A program made the translations under genes and the position numbers. A stretch of DNA of 64,000 nt from the NCBI RefSeq assembly GCF_040801785.1, contig NZ_CP161805.1:1550001-1614000 (forward strand), read 5' to 3'. Under the pieces are notes generated by a model, which saw only the letters and a program-made list of their open reading frames with translations, made no database searches and was not told the DNA's origin. How positions within the stretch are numbered: the stretch's first letter is position 1; each line of letters starts with the position of its first letter. Positions 41,064 through 50,138 of the stretch are shown here, one piece after another. The DNA is from Sulfitobacter sp. LCG007 (lineage in GTDB: Bacteria; Pseudomonadota; Alphaproteobacteria; Rhodobacterales; Rhodobacteraceae).

Positions 41064-41627
41064 ATGCCCGTTCGAAAGACTGTCCGCCGCGCCGTCGCCG
41101 CCCTGTCGGGCAGCCTCATGTGGATCGCCTTGGCATTGGCCCCCGCGCTGGCCGACATCGCCCCTTTCGTGGGCGAGTACGCCGGTGAGGCGCAGGTGAC
41201 AGATCCCGATGGCGAGACCTTCGAGAGGGACATGAGCGTGCAGATTTCAGAGACCCGCGACGGCTTTCAGGTCAACTGGACCTCGCGGACCTTTCGGGCG
41301 GACGGGCGTGTCAAGAACGCAAGCTATTCGATCAACTTCGTCCCGAGCGACCGTCCAGGGGTCTATGCCGCGGCCATGAAGCGCAACGTCTTCGGTCATG
41401 AGGTCCAGCTGGACCCGATGAAGGGCGAACCCTATGTCTGGGCGCGCATCGACGGAGACACGCTGACCGTCTATTCGCTCTATGTGGATGCAGACGGCGG
41501 GTACGAGCTGCAGCAATTCGACCGTTCCCTTGCAGAGGGCGGGCTGAACCTGGCGTTCAAGTCGATCCTCGACGGGGACATCCAGCGCACGGTCGAGACC
41601 TTCCTGGAATCGCAGACGCCGCGCTGA
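41064..41627 (+). CDS. Exported conserved protein
   Basis: The 187-residue protein has a signal peptide (about residues 1-30, cleaved near ALAPALADI). The mature part (FVGEYAGEAQVTDPDGETFER) is beta-rich, like a lipocalin-type or other small periplasmic barrel. I recognise it only as a conserved hypothetical. It converges on sspB with 3 bp between the stops. Confidence 0.75.
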   Translation: MPVRKTVRRAVAALSGSLMWIALALAPALADIAPFVGEYAGEAQVTDPDGETFERDMSVQISETRDGFQVNWTSRTFRADGRVKNASYSINFVPSDRPGVYAAAMKRNVFGHEVQLDPMKGEPYVWARIDGDTLTVYSLYVDADGGYELQQFDRSLAEGGLNLAFKSILDGDIQRTVETFLESQTPR

Positions 41628-41630
41628 CGG

Positions 41631-42131
41631 CTACTTGCGGAAGCTGTCGAGCGAGACGATTTCGGCATCCTTGCCCTTTTCGGCGCTCTTCTTCGCGGGC
41701 GCGGGCGAATTCTTGGGGGCACCGGGCGCGGGGGGCGCCAGTTTGGGCATCCGCTGCCTTGCGTCTTCCTCGCTCGGCGGTTGCGTCTCGAAGCGCAGGC
41801 CGAATTCCACCGACGGATCCACGAAGGTCTTTATGGCATCGTAGGGAATGTAAAGCGGCTCGGGCAGGTCGCCGAAGTTCAGCGTGATCGAGAAACCGTC
41901 CTCGCCGACCTCGAGCTTGTCATACCAGTGCTGCATCACGACCGTCATTTCGTCAGGGTAGCGATCCGACAACCAGTCTGCGAGCTCCGCGTCGGGATGG
42001 CTGGTGTCGAAGGTGATGAAGAAATGATGCGCACCCGGCAATCCGTTGCTGGCCACGTCGAGCAGGACCTTCCGGATAAGGCCGCGCATGGCTTCGTGCA
42101 TCAGGTTGCCGTAATCTATGTTGCGGCTCAT
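41631..42131 (-). CDS. sspB: SspB-family ClpXP adaptor
   Basis: SspB delivers ssrA-tagged and other proteins to the ClpXP protease. The 166-residue protein is of the alphaproteobacterial type: MHEAMRGLIRKVLLDVASNGLPGAHHFFITFDT in outline, the tag-binding core QHWYDKLEVGEDGFSITLNF, a Pro/Ala-rich linker and a conserved C-terminal tail (EIVSLDSFRK) that docks on ClpX. The tmRNA gene that makes such tags lies only 1.6 kb away, at 43746-44063. Confidence 0.93.
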   Translation of the reverse strand: MSRNIDYGNLMHEAMRGLIRKVLLDVASNGLPGAHHFFITFDTSHPDAELADWLSDRYPDEMTVVMQHWYDKLEVGEDGFSITLNFGDLPEPLYIPYDAIKTFVDPSVEFGLRFETQPPSEEDARQRMPKLAPPAPGAPKNSPAPAKKSAEKGKDAEIVSLDSFRK

Positions 42132-42231
42132 CGAGTTCCTTCGTGGCTTTGGCTGGACAGCGATATTCGTGGTCAGAGCATAGACGATTCCTCACACGAA
42201 GGAAGAGCAATGCCAAGACGGAATTCGCCGC

Positions 42232-43479
42232 TCAGACGAAGCTTGCCGCGAGGCCGCCAAGGGCCATGACGGTCAGGGTGAACCCGATCCCGCGATGCAG
42301 CCGCAGCAGCAGAACGGCAGCGAGAAGTGTCAGCAACCCGGCCCGCCAGTCGAGGCTCTCGAGGCGCGGCACCGTGAGGGCGAGACCGGGCGCCTGGGCC
42401 AGTTTCTCGAAAAGCACGTGCATGGCGAACCACAGGGCGAGATTGAGGATGACTCCGACGACGGCGGCGGTGATCGCATCGAGCGCACCCGAAAGGCGCG
42501 GACGGCGGGCGATGGCGTCGAGATAGGGTCCGGCGAGAAAGATCCAGAGAAAGCAGGGTATGAAGGTGACCCAGAGCGACAATGCCCCGGCCGCCAGGGC
42601 AAGACCGATGCCGCCCTCGATATGGCCCGCCAGCAGCGCCACGAATTCGGTCACGAGGATCAGGGGTCCGGGCGTGGTCTCGGCAAGGCCGAGGGCGTCG
42701 ATCATCTGGTCGGTGCTGATCCATCCGTGGTCGGCAACCACGGTCTGGGCCATGTAGGCCAGCACGGCATAGGCGCCGCCGAATGTGACGACGGCAAGTT
42801 TCGAGAAGAACAGGCCGATCTGAAGCAGGAAAGCGCTGTCGAGCGCCCAGAGCAGCGCAAGTGGAGCGAGCCAGAGGCCACCCCAAAGCGCCAGCACCGG
42901 CAGGCTTCGGGCCAGAGAGACTGAACCGGTATCGACCGGGTCGGGCGTGCCTGTCGCCGCAGCGGCGCCGATGACGCCTGCGCACAGCACGATTAGGGGA
43001 AAGGGCAGGCCGAAGACGAAGAGTGCGACGAAGGCGAGCCCCGCCAGCACCCATGCCATTCGCGTCTTGAGCGCCCGGCGCGCGACCCTCAGCAGCGCCT
43101 CCAGAACGATCACGACGACTGCGCTCTTGATTCCGAGGAAGGCGGCCTGAACCAGAGGTACGCTGCCCCAGGCCGCATAGCAGAGCGCCAGGGCGAGGAT
43201 CACCGCCGCGCCGGGGATCACGAACAGCAGCCCGGCCAGAAGCCCGCCGCCGACGCCGCGCAGACGCCAGCCCGCGTAGGTGGCAAGCTGCATGGCCTCC
43301 GGTCCGGGAAGTAGCATGCAGAGCGAGAGCGCGCGCAGGAAGGTCTCCTCGCTGAGCCATTTGCGCTCGTCCACGAGTTCGCGGTGCATCAGCGCGATCT
43401 GCGCGGCGGGTCCCCCGAACGAGTAGAGGCCGATGCGGCCGAAGACCCGGAAGAGTTCGGACCACGAATGCAGGGTCAT
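42232..43479 (-). CDS. chrA: Chromate transporter ChrA
   Basis: The 415-residue membrane protein belongs to the CHR family, with two homologous halves, each of about five to six helices. The half signatures are FGRIGLYSFGGPAAQIALMH in the N-terminal and FSKLAVVTFGGAYAVLAYM in the C-terminal half, with LLPGPEAMQLATYAGW and TTPGPLILVTEF. ChrA exports chromate and related anions; the native substrate may differ. Confidence 0.94.
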   Translation of the reverse strand: MTLHSWSELFRVFGRIGLYSFGGPAAQIALMHRELVDERKWLSEETFLRALSLCMLLPGPEAMQLATYAGWRLRGVGGGLLAGLLFVIPGAAVILALALCYAAWGSVPLVQAAFLGIKSAVVVIVLEALLRVARRALKTRMAWVLAGLAFVALFVFGLPFPLIVLCAGVIGAAAATGTPDPVDTGSVSLARSLPVLALWGGLWLAPLALLWALDSAFLLQIGLFFSKLAVVTFGGAYAVLAYMAQTVVADHGWISTDQMIDALGLAETTPGPLILVTEFVALLAGHIEGGIGLALAAGALSLWVTFIPCFLWIFLAGPYLDAIARRPRLSGALDAITAAVVGVILNLALWFAMHVLFEKLAQAPGLALTVPRLESLDWRAGLLTLLAAVLLLRLHRGIGFTLTVMALGGLAASFV

Positions 43480-43745
43480 GCCCGGCGGTCCGCCGGCCGA
43501 TGGTGGCCCTCGTCCTGACCGTCGCGCGCCCGCATGGGCGCCTTCCCGCCCTCAACCGCACCGCAAGGATGGCGCATTGCGCAGGGCGGGCGCGGCAGCG
43601 GTCGTGGGGGGATTTCACCGGGGGCGGGCATGAGCATGAATCCCTTGGGTTGGCGGATACATGCGAACCTGGGCTGGCCCCTCACGGGGCGTTCGCGCGA
43701 CGGACCCCATGACCGGGATCTTGCCGGTCGCAGGTCTTGAGTCAA

Positions 43746-44063
43746 GCGGGGAAAGTGCAGGCTTCTGTTGCCAGGTGCCTGCGAACCCCGCCTTACGCTG
43801 CTAGGCGCAAGGGCTTGATTTTCGATGTTTCGGACTGCTTACGCAGCCAGAGCCACCGGAGCACGATTGTCATTTGCAATTGTACTTTTCGGACCGATAA
43901 CGGTGGTACCTCACCGGGACAAGGCAATCCCCTTTAGACGTTCGTCGATCCTGTTTCGGCCCCGTGATCCCCAAATGAAGGATGTTGGTGGAGCCGCCGG
44001 GTACCGCCCCCGGGTCCGATCCGCTTATTACGAGCGCTTTTATGTCCATAGTCCCGAAGGACG
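43746..44063 (-). ncRNA. ssrA: Permuted two-piece tmRNA
   Basis: On the minus strand the acceptor piece comes first: it begins near 44063 with GTCC-TTCG-GGAC and ends in GGCTCCACCA (CCA at 43986-43988). A 22-nt intervening loop follows (43964-43985). The coding piece starts at 43963 with GGGGCCG, which pairs with CGGCTCC of the acceptor piece, and continues AAACAGGATCGACG as in tmRNA 5' ends. The tag frame (43877 down to 43839) encodes ANDNRAPVALAA and a TAA stop. A strong stem (43746-43751 with 43786-43791) marks the approximate 3' end. tmRNA rescues stalled ribosomes with SmpB. Outer ends are estimates. Confidence 0.92.
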
Positions 44064-44068
44064 CCTCA

Positions 44069-44097
44069 GATATAGGTTGGGTGCGGCGTCATTGCAA
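44069..44097 (-). promoter_or_regulatory. Sigma-70 promoter of ssrA
   Basis: On the minus strand TTGCAA (44092-44097) and TATATC (44069-44074) are separated by 17 bp. The expected start is about 44062, at the first stem of the acceptor piece. Confidence 0.7.
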
Positions 44098-44298
44098 TCA
44101 TGCTCTGCATCCGCGCCGACGCCCGAGCGCTAAACCAAAGTCATAGGCCAGGCGCACCCCGGGCGCATACACCTCAAGGCGGATGGCCAGTCGCCGCCGC
44201 CGTGTCCAGTCTGATGGCACGGACGCCGCTTCCGGTGCGCCCGTCCCCCCAAAGCCGGCGGAGCGCAACGCCGCCGGCACCCATCCAGGAGACATCAC

Positions 44299-44550
44299 AT
44301 GCTCAGATCCATCGCAACCGCGCTTGCCGCCGTCCTCGCGCTGTCAGGCGGCGCCATGGCGGCAGGCCAAGTCGAACTCAGCGACCAGAACACCGCCACG
44401 ATACGCGAAAAGCTGACAACGGAAGGCTACGAGGTCGGCAAGATCAAGATCGAGGACGGCCTCTACGAAGCCTATGCCAAGAAGGACGGTCACAAGTACG
44501 AGATCTTCCTCGATGGCGACTTCGCCGTGGTCAGGACCGAACAGGACTGA
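44299..44550 (+). CDS. Small exported PepSY-domain protein
   Basis: The 83-residue protein has a signal peptide (about 1-21, SGGAMAAG) and one PepSY-like unit (IREKLTTEGYEVGKIKIEDGLYEAYAKKDGHKYEIFLD). Such proteins are periplasmic and may inhibit proteases or bind metal. AGGAG precedes the ATG. A cytochrome b gene follows after 71 bp; PepSY proteins often accompany b561-type cytochromes. Confidence 0.87.
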   Translation: MLRSIATALAAVLALSGGAMAAGQVELSDQNTATIREKLTTEGYEVGKIKIEDGLYEAYAKKDGHKYEIFLDGDFAVVRTEQD

Positions 44551-44621
44551 CGGCGGCGTGCGTGCGGCGGCTGAACTTTCCCCGGGATCGTCGCCGCCCG
44601 GTCAGCATTCGGGAGATCGTC

Positions 44622-45146
44622 ATGCGAAGGATCAAGGTCTGGGACCCCGTGGTGCGGGTATTCCACTGGTCGCTTGTGCTTGCCTTCGGGGTGAACGCGC
44701 TGGTGATCGATGACGACACGAAGCTGCACCAGTGGATCGGCTGGACCGTGCTGATCCTTGTGGGTTGCCGCATCCTCTGGGGGTTCGTCGGTTCTGACCA
44801 TGCACGCTTTTCCGACTTCCCTCCCAGTTTCGCGGATTCGCTTGACCAGCTGTCGGAAATGGCCAGCGGGCGCCGGACGGTGCATCTGGGGCATACACCG
44901 CTCGGCGCCTTTATGATCTACAACCTCATCCTGTCGCTACTTGTCGTCTGCCTCTCCGGCTGGCTGATGACGACGGACGCCTTCTGGGGCGAGGAATGGC
45001 CCGAGGCGTTGCACGAGCTGGCCGTGCACTGGGTGGAACTGTCGGTTCTCGCCCATGTCCTTGCGGTCGTCTTCGAAAGCCGGCGGCTTCGGATCAACCT
45101 TCCCCGCGCCATGGTGACCGGATACAAGGACATGCCCGACCCATAA
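44622..45146 (+). CDS. Cytochrome b561-type membrane protein
   Basis: The 174-residue protein has four membrane helices with histidines placed for two hemes b: VRVFHWSLVLAF, KLHQWIGWTVL, LHELAVHWVELSVLAHVL. It fits the b561/hydrogenase cytochrome b family, moving electrons across or within the membrane. GGGAG lies about 7 nt before ATG 44622. The PepSY gene upstream and the regulator downstream suggest one functional unit. Confidence 0.9.
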   Translation: MRRIKVWDPVVRVFHWSLVLAFGVNALVIDDDTKLHQWIGWTVLILVGCRILWGFVGSDHARFSDFPPSFADSLDQLSEMASGRRTVHLGHTPLGAFMIYNLILSLLVVCLSGWLMTTDAFWGEEWPEALHELAVHWVELSVLAHVLAVVFESRRLRINLPRAMVTGYKDMPDP

Positions 45147-45162
45147 GGCCGACTTTCAGCAT

Positions 45163-45669
45163 ATGATCCGAAGCGCTTCCCGGTCCGACCGACCGACCGC
45201 CTTCCTGGCGGGACTGATCCTGGTGCAGGGCTTCTGCGCGATCTTCTTCGTCGGCGACGTGATCACCGACATCGGTGCCTATGGTCCGGGCGCGGCGCTG
45301 GCGCTCGAGGCGGGCGCCGCACTGAGCCTTGTAGCGGCGATTGCCGTCGAGGCGCGCTACCTTCTGGCTCTGCTGCGCCGAAATGCCCACCTGGAACGCA
45401 GTGTCGCCGTCGCGAAGGCCGCGGTTCAGGATGTGATCGAAGCGCATTTCGACCAGTGGAGCCTGTCGCCTTCCGAGCGCGACGTGGCGACCTTCCTGGT
45501 GAAGGGTCTCTCGACGGCCGAGATCGCCGGCATGCGCGGCAGCGCGGAAGGCACGGTCAAGGCACAGCTGAACACCATCTACCGCAAGTCGGGCACTCGC
45601 AACCGCTCGGACCTGCTTGCCGTCATCATCGACAGCCTGATGGCCGGGCCCGACGCGCCGCCGCTCTGA
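45163..45669 (+). CDS. Membrane-bound LuxR-type regulator
   Basis: The 168-residue protein has two N-terminal membrane helices (about 14-36 and 45-70) and a C-terminal LuxR/GerE HTH (LSPSERDVATFLVKGLSTAEIAGMRG, GTVKAQLNTIYRKSG). No receiver or autoinducer domain is present. It may sense the membrane or redox state and regulate nearby genes. It lies 16 bp after the cytochrome gene. Confidence 0.87.
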   Translation: MIRSASRSDRPTAFLAGLILVQGFCAIFFVGDVITDIGAYGPGAALALEAGAALSLVAAIAVEARYLLALLRRNAHLERSVAVAKAAVQDVIEAHFDQWSLSPSERDVATFLVKGLSTAEIAGMRGSAEGTVKAQLNTIYRKSGTRNRSDLLAVIIDSLMAGPDAPPL

Positions 45670-45760
45670 CGGCGCACCGAAGGTCCCGGGAGATTGTCAC
45701 GCCCGCGCCATTCTGGCATTGCGAAGCCAACCAGTCTGACATCGCAAGAGTTTACCCGGG

Positions 45761-46549
45761 ATGACGGCCATCGTGAGATCCGCACTCTGGATCGCCTTCT
45801 TCGCCGCCATCCTCGTGGCCTGGGTCGTGATGTATCTCCAGAGCACCGGCATGGGGCTCGACCTTCTCGGACGGCCCGGGCCCGCGGCGGAGGCGATGCG
45901 CAACATGAATCCGGGCATGGACATGGCGATGCCCATGGCCGAGTTCACACCGCTCTGGAGCATGTGGGCGATCATGATGGCGGCGATGATGCTGCCGACG
46001 CTCGTGCCGACCCTGCGCGCCTATGAGGACCTGATGGCAAGCACCGGCGCGTCCTTGCAGGGCCTGCTTGGCGTGCTCGGCGGGTATTCGGCCGTCTGGG
46101 CCGTCGCCGCCGGTCTGATCGCAGCGCTTCAACTCGGGCTTCTGCATGCGGGAGCCATCGACATGCTGGGCATCGCCCGCTCGCCCTATCTTGCCGGGCT
46201 GCTGCTGCTGGCGGCCGGGCTCTTCCAGTTCAGCCGGGGAAAGGAGATCTGCCACGGCGTCTGCCATTCCCCTGCGCTCTACTTCATCGCCCGCTGGCGG
46301 CCAGGTCCCGTCGGCGGCATGACGATGGGTGCCGGACTCGGGCTCTACTGCGCCGGCTGCTGCTGGGGGTTCATGGCGCTGGGATTCGCGGGCGGGGTCA
46401 TGAACCTTGCCTGGATGGGGCTTGCAACGCTCTTCATGGTGATCGAGAAATTGCCGCAGGTGGGCCGGCTTGTGACGCGGCCCCTGGGCGTGGCACTTGT
46501 GCTTTCCGGGCTGTTCGTGATCGGATGGGCCTCAGTGACGGGAGGATAG
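45761..46549 (+). CDS. DUF2182 integral membrane protein
   Basis: The 262-residue protein has about six to seven helices. Motifs fit DUF2182, described as predicted metal-binding: MNPGMDMAMPMAEF, WAIMMAAMMLPTLVP, GKEICHGVCHSP and GLYCAGCCWGFMALGF. The Met- and Cys-rich segments could bind copper or another soft metal. The DUF1326 gene starts 2 bp later; the two families commonly occur together. Confidence 0.9.
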   Translation: MTAIVRSALWIAFFAAILVAWVVMYLQSTGMGLDLLGRPGPAAEAMRNMNPGMDMAMPMAEFTPLWSMWAIMMAAMMLPTLVPTLRAYEDLMASTGASLQGLLGVLGGYSAVWAVAAGLIAALQLGLLHAGAIDMLGIARSPYLAGLLLLAAGLFQFSRGKEICHGVCHSPALYFIARWRPGPVGGMTMGAGLGLYCAGCCWGFMALGFAGGVMNLAWMGLATLFMVIEKLPQVGRLVTRPLGVALVLSGLFVIGWASVTGG

Positions 46550-46551
46550 CG

Positions 46552-47259
46552 ATGGCCATCAACAGACGGGCGGACGCCGACAGGCTTGCGATCAGCCAGA
46601 GGATCGACAGCAGGATGGCGAACCCGCGCCGGCGGCAGTCGAGCCCCACCAGCTGGGCGATCCGCGGCGAGCTGTTCCTGAACTGCTCGTGCGAGGTATT
46701 CTGCCCCTGCGTGGTGAGCCTCGGGGCGCATCCTCCGACCGAAGGTCACTGCCACGCCTGGATGGCAATCGCCATCGACGAGGGCCACTACGAGGGCGAG
46801 GACCTGTCGGGTCTCAACATCGGCCTGCTCGTCGACATCCCGGGCCGCATGGGCGAAGGCAACTGGAAGGTTGCCGCCTATGTGGACGAGCGCGCGTCGG
46901 GCAAGGCCTATCATGGCATCCTGCAGATCTTCAGCGGAGCGGCGGGCGGCACCACGGGTCTGTTCACCATGCTGGTGAGCGAGATTATCGGGGCCGAACG
47001 CGCGCCGGTCGAGATCCTGCGCGACGGGCGCAAGCGGTCGATCCAGATCGGGCGGAAGATCCAGGGCGAGATCGAGCTCATCGCGGGCAAGGACGCCGAG
47101 CATCCGGTCATGGTGAGCAACTCGAAATACTGGATGGGCCCCGACATCATCGTGGCGAAGGGGCTCAAGAGCCGGGTGCGCGACTACGGCCGGGTCTGGG
47201 ATTTCGGCGGCAAGTCGGCCGAGGTCTGTCCAATCGACTGGAAGGGCCCGGCCGCATGA
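46552..47259 (+). CDS. DUF1326 family protein
   Basis: The 235-residue protein carries the DUF1326 mark near its N-terminus: GELFLNCSCEVFCPC, a cysteine cluster that may bind metal. The rest is a beta-rich domain (AYHGILQIFSGAAGGTTGLF). Its function is unknown, but pairing with DUF2182 suggests a joint membrane-soluble metal-handling role. I chose ATG 46552 (GGAGG upstream); a start near 46618 would give the more usual short N-terminus. The stop overlaps the next gene (ATGA). Confidence 0.88.
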   Translation: MAINRRADADRLAISQRIDSRMANPRRRQSSPTSWAIRGELFLNCSCEVFCPCVVSLGAHPPTEGHCHAWMAIAIDEGHYEGEDLSGLNIGLLVDIPGRMGEGNWKVAAYVDERASGKAYHGILQIFSGAAGGTTGLFTMLVSEIIGAERAPVEILRDGRKRSIQIGRKIQGEIELIAGKDAEHPVMVSNSKYWMGPDIIVAKGLKSRVRDYGRVWDFGGKSAEVCPIDWKGPAA

Positions 47260-47780
47260 TCGATCCGGCATATGTCATCGCGATGGTGCGCTACAATGCC
47301 TGGCAGAATTCACAGCTCACGGCGATATTCGAAAGCATGAGCCTCGAGGAACTCACGGAGCAGCGCGGCGGTTTCTGGGGGTCGATCCTCGGAACGGCAA
47401 GCCACCTGGTCTGGGGCGACAGGATGTGGTTGTCGCGGTTCGATCCCAGGGTGGAAAGACCCGACAAGGGCCTCGGGGAAAGCGCGACGCTGTGCCGGAC
47501 CGGCCCCGACTGGAGCGCGGCGCGGTTTCGTCTGGACGGCCAGCTGCGCCGCTGGGCCGAGGGTCTGAACGCGATCGACCTGAGGGGCGACATGACCTTC
47601 TTCTCCGGCGCGTTCGGTCGCGAGGTGACGACGCCGACGGCGATGAACGTGGTGCACATGTTCAACCATCAGACCCATCACCGGGGCCAGATCCATGCCA
47701 TGCTGACCGCCGCCGGGCGCGAGGCGCCGGTCACGGATCTCTTCATCATGCCGGACATCGAAGACGCGGCCAGCGCCTGA
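47256..47780 (+). CDS. DinB/DUF664-like metal-dependent protein
   Basis: The 174-residue protein is a DinB-fold four-helix bundle: VRYNAWQNSQLTAIF in the first helix, ASHLVWGDRMWLSRF and FNHQTHHRGQIHAML holding the three metal-binding histidines. DinB-family proteins often work as thiol-dependent transferases or hydrolases. It starts inside the stop of the DUF1326 gene, so it is translationally coupled to it. Confidence 0.9.
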   Translation: MIDPAYVIAMVRYNAWQNSQLTAIFESMSLEELTEQRGGFWGSILGTASHLVWGDRMWLSRFDPRVERPDKGLGESATLCRTGPDWSAARFRLDGQLRRWAEGLNAIDLRGDMTFFSGAFGREVTTPTAMNVVHMFNHQTHHRGQIHAMLTAAGREAPVTDLFIMPDIEDAASA

Positions 47781-47857
47781 GCGCGGCCGCCCGGAAAACA
47801 GAGTGTGCGTAGGCGGCAGGACGGCGCGGCACGCCACGCCAACAAGGGAGACAGAAC

Positions 47858-48850
47858 ATGTTCAGGGCACTCGTGGTCGAGAAGGACGAGGACAGCGGCA
47901 AGACCTCCGCGTCGGTGCAGGAGCTTGCGGAGTCGCAGCTTCCCGAGGCCGATGTGACGGTCGCGGTCGAGTATTCGACGGTCAACTACAAGGACGGGCT
48001 CTGCATCGGGCCGGGCGGGGGGCTCGTGCGCAAGTACCCGCATGTGCCTGGCATCGACTTCGCGGGTGTCGTCGAGACGTCCGGCGACGACCGCTACAAG
48101 CCGGGCGACAAGGTCGTGCTGACCGGCTGGCGTGTCGGCGAGGCGCATTGGGGCGGGTACGCGCAGAAGGCGCGGGTCAGGGCGGACTGGCTTGTGCCGC
48201 TGCCCGACGGCATCGATACCCGTCAGGCGATGGCGGTTGGAACGGCGGGCTTCACGGCGATGCTGGCTGTCATGGCGCTGGAGGATCACGGGCTTCAGCC
48301 CGGTCACGGGCCGGTACTGGTCACGGGCGCCGCCGGCGGCGTCGGATCCGTCGCCGTCGCGCTGCTGTCGGCCCTTGGCCACGAGGTCGCGGCGGTGACC
48401 GGGCGGCCCGAAACGGCGGAGTATCTGACCGACCTCGGCGCCACCCGGATCGTCCCGCGCGAGGAGCTTGCCGAGACCGTCAAGCGACCGCTCGAGACCG
48501 AGACTTGGGCCGGCTGCGTGGATGCCGTCGGCGGCCAGATGCTCGCGCGCGTTCTGGGGCAGATGAAATACGGCGCCTCGGTCGCGGCGGTGGGGCTTGC
48601 GGGCGGCACGGCGCTGCCTGCCACGGTGATCCCTTTCCTGTTGAGGGGCGTGAACCTGCTTGGCATCGATTCGGTGATGCAGCCCTACGAGAACCGCTTG
48701 CGGGCGTGGGAACGCATCGCGAAGGTGCTGCCGATGGACAAGCTCGACGCCATGGTGAGGACGGCGGCACTGGCGGATCTGCCCCGGCTCGGCCAGGAAA
48801 TCCTGAAAGGGCAGGTGAAGGGTCGCGTCGTCATCGACGTGAACGCCTGA
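47858..48850 (+). CDS. acuI: Acrylyl-CoA reductase (AcuI/YhdH type)
   Basis: The 330-residue MDR-superfamily reductase matches AcuI: TVNYKDGLCIGPGGGLVRKYP, the NADPH loop VTGAAGGVGSVAV and LTGWRVGEAHWGGYA. AcuI reduces acrylyl-CoA to propionyl-CoA, used in 3-hydroxypropionate and DMSP metabolism. No dmd or other DMSP gene is adjacent, so a general detoxification role is equally possible. Confidence 0.92.
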   Translation: MFRALVVEKDEDSGKTSASVQELAESQLPEADVTVAVEYSTVNYKDGLCIGPGGGLVRKYPHVPGIDFAGVVETSGDDRYKPGDKVVLTGWRVGEAHWGGYAQKARVRADWLVPLPDGIDTRQAMAVGTAGFTAMLAVMALEDHGLQPGHGPVLVTGAAGGVGSVAVALLSALGHEVAAVTGRPETAEYLTDLGATRIVPREELAETVKRPLETETWAGCVDAVGGQMLARVLGQMKYGASVAAVGLAGGTALPATVIPFLLRGVNLLGIDSVMQPYENRLRAWERIAKVLPMDKLDAMVRTAALADLPRLGQEILKGQVKGRVVIDVNA

Positions 48851-48914
48851 GCCGTGGGACGACAGCCCGGCTGTGCGGCTTGACCTTGCGGCGTGACCGA
48901 AGGACTGTCGGCGC

Positions 48915-50138
48915 ATGATGCTGGATACCGAATTCGTCCGTTCGCAGTTTCCTGCCTTCAGCGTTCCCGCGCTGGAGGGTCAGGCATTCTTCGAGAACGC
49001 GGGAGGCTCGTACCCCTGCCGGCAGGTTGTCGACAGGCTCACGCGGTTTTACACCGAGCGCAAGGTTCAGCCATATGCCCCCTACGCGGCAAGCCGCATC
49101 GCAGGCGAAGAGATGGACGAGGCGCGCCGCCGCCTGTCCGCGCTGCTGGGGGTCGGAACCGACGAGCTGAGCTTTGGTCCCTCGACGACCCAGAACACCT
49201 ATGTGCTGGCGCAGGCTTTCGCGGAACTGCTCGCGCCCGGCGAGGCCATCGTGGTCACGAACCAGGACCACGAGGCCAATTCGGGCCCTTGGCGGCGGCT
49301 TGAGGCGCGCGGCGTGCAGATCAGGGAGTGGTGCATCGACCCGGTGACCGGTCATCTCGATCCCGACGATCTGGAAGACCTGCTGGACGAAAGGGTGCGG
49401 CTGGTCTGCTTCCCGCATTGCTCGAACGTGGTGGGCGAGATCAATCCGGTGTCCGAGATCACGGCGCTGGCCCATGCCGCCGGCGCCTTCACCTGCGTCG
49501 ACGGCGTCTCCTATGCTCCGCATGGCTTTCCCGATGTCGGTGCGCTCGGCTGCGACATCTATCTCTTTTCCGCCTACAAGACCTACGGGCCGCATCAGGG
49601 TCTGATGGTCGTGCGCCGAACGCTGGCAGAACTGTTGCCGAACCAGGGCCACTCGTTCAACGGAGAGACCCTCTACAAGCGCTTCACGCCCGCCGGACCG
49701 GATCACGCGCAGATCGCGGCCTGCGCGGGGATGGCGGATTACGTCGAGACGCTGCATGCCCACCACGGCGTGCCCGGCGAGGCGCCCGCCGAAAAGGCCG
49801 CCGCTGTCCACGATCTGATGCGCGCGCAGGAGGTCAGGCTGCTGCAGCCGCTGCTCGATGTCCTTGCGGGGCGCAATGACGTCCGGCTCATCGGGCCGTC
49901 GGACGCGGCACGCCGTGCGCCGACCGTGGCCGTCGCGCTGGATCGCCCCGCCGAAACCGTGGCCGCCGAGCTCGCAGACCATGGCATCATGGCGGGGGGC
50001 GGGGATTTCTATGCGCAGCGTCCGCTCGCCGCGATGGGCGTGGATCCCGCGCAGGGCGTGCTGCGTCTGAGCTTTACCCACTACACCTCTGCGGACGAGG
50101 TCGACCGGCTGATCGCCGCTCTCGACGCCGTGGTCTGA
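48915..50138 (+). CDS. Class V aminotransferase / cysteine desulfurase-like PLP enzyme
   Basis: The 407-residue PLP enzyme is of the cysteine desulfurase-like group (class V aminotransferase fold). The PLP lysine is in FSAYKTYGPHQG, the Asp in CVDGVSYAPHG, and FGPSTTQNTYVLA forms the phosphate loop. No typical reactive-cysteine loop for persulfide transfer is obvious. The substrate is unknown. AAGGA precedes the ATG. Confidence 0.88.
   Translation: MMLDTEFVRSQFPAFSVPALEGQAFFENAGGSYPCRQVVDRLTRFYTERKVQPYAPYAASRIAGEEMDEARRRLSALLGVGTDELSFGPSTTQNTYVLAQAFAELLAPGEAIVVTNQDHEANSGPWRRLEARGVQIREWCIDPVTGHLDPDDLEDLLDERVRLVCFPHCSNVVGEINPVSEITALAHAAGAFTCVDGVSYAPHGFPDVGALGCDIYLFSAYKTYGPHQGLMVVRRTLAELLPNQGHSFNGETLYKRFTPAGPDHAQIAACAGMADYVETLHAHHGVPGEAPAEKAAAVHDLMRAQEVRLLQPLLDVLAGRNDVRLIGPSDAARRAPTVAVALDRPAETVAAELADHGIMAGGGDFYAQRPLAAMGVDPAQGVLRLSFTHYTSADEVDRLIAALDAVV

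Noticed and set aside
43825-44133. Plus-strand open frame over the ssrA region
   Set aside because: The opposite strand encodes the permuted tmRNA with tag and promoter, which explains the sequence.
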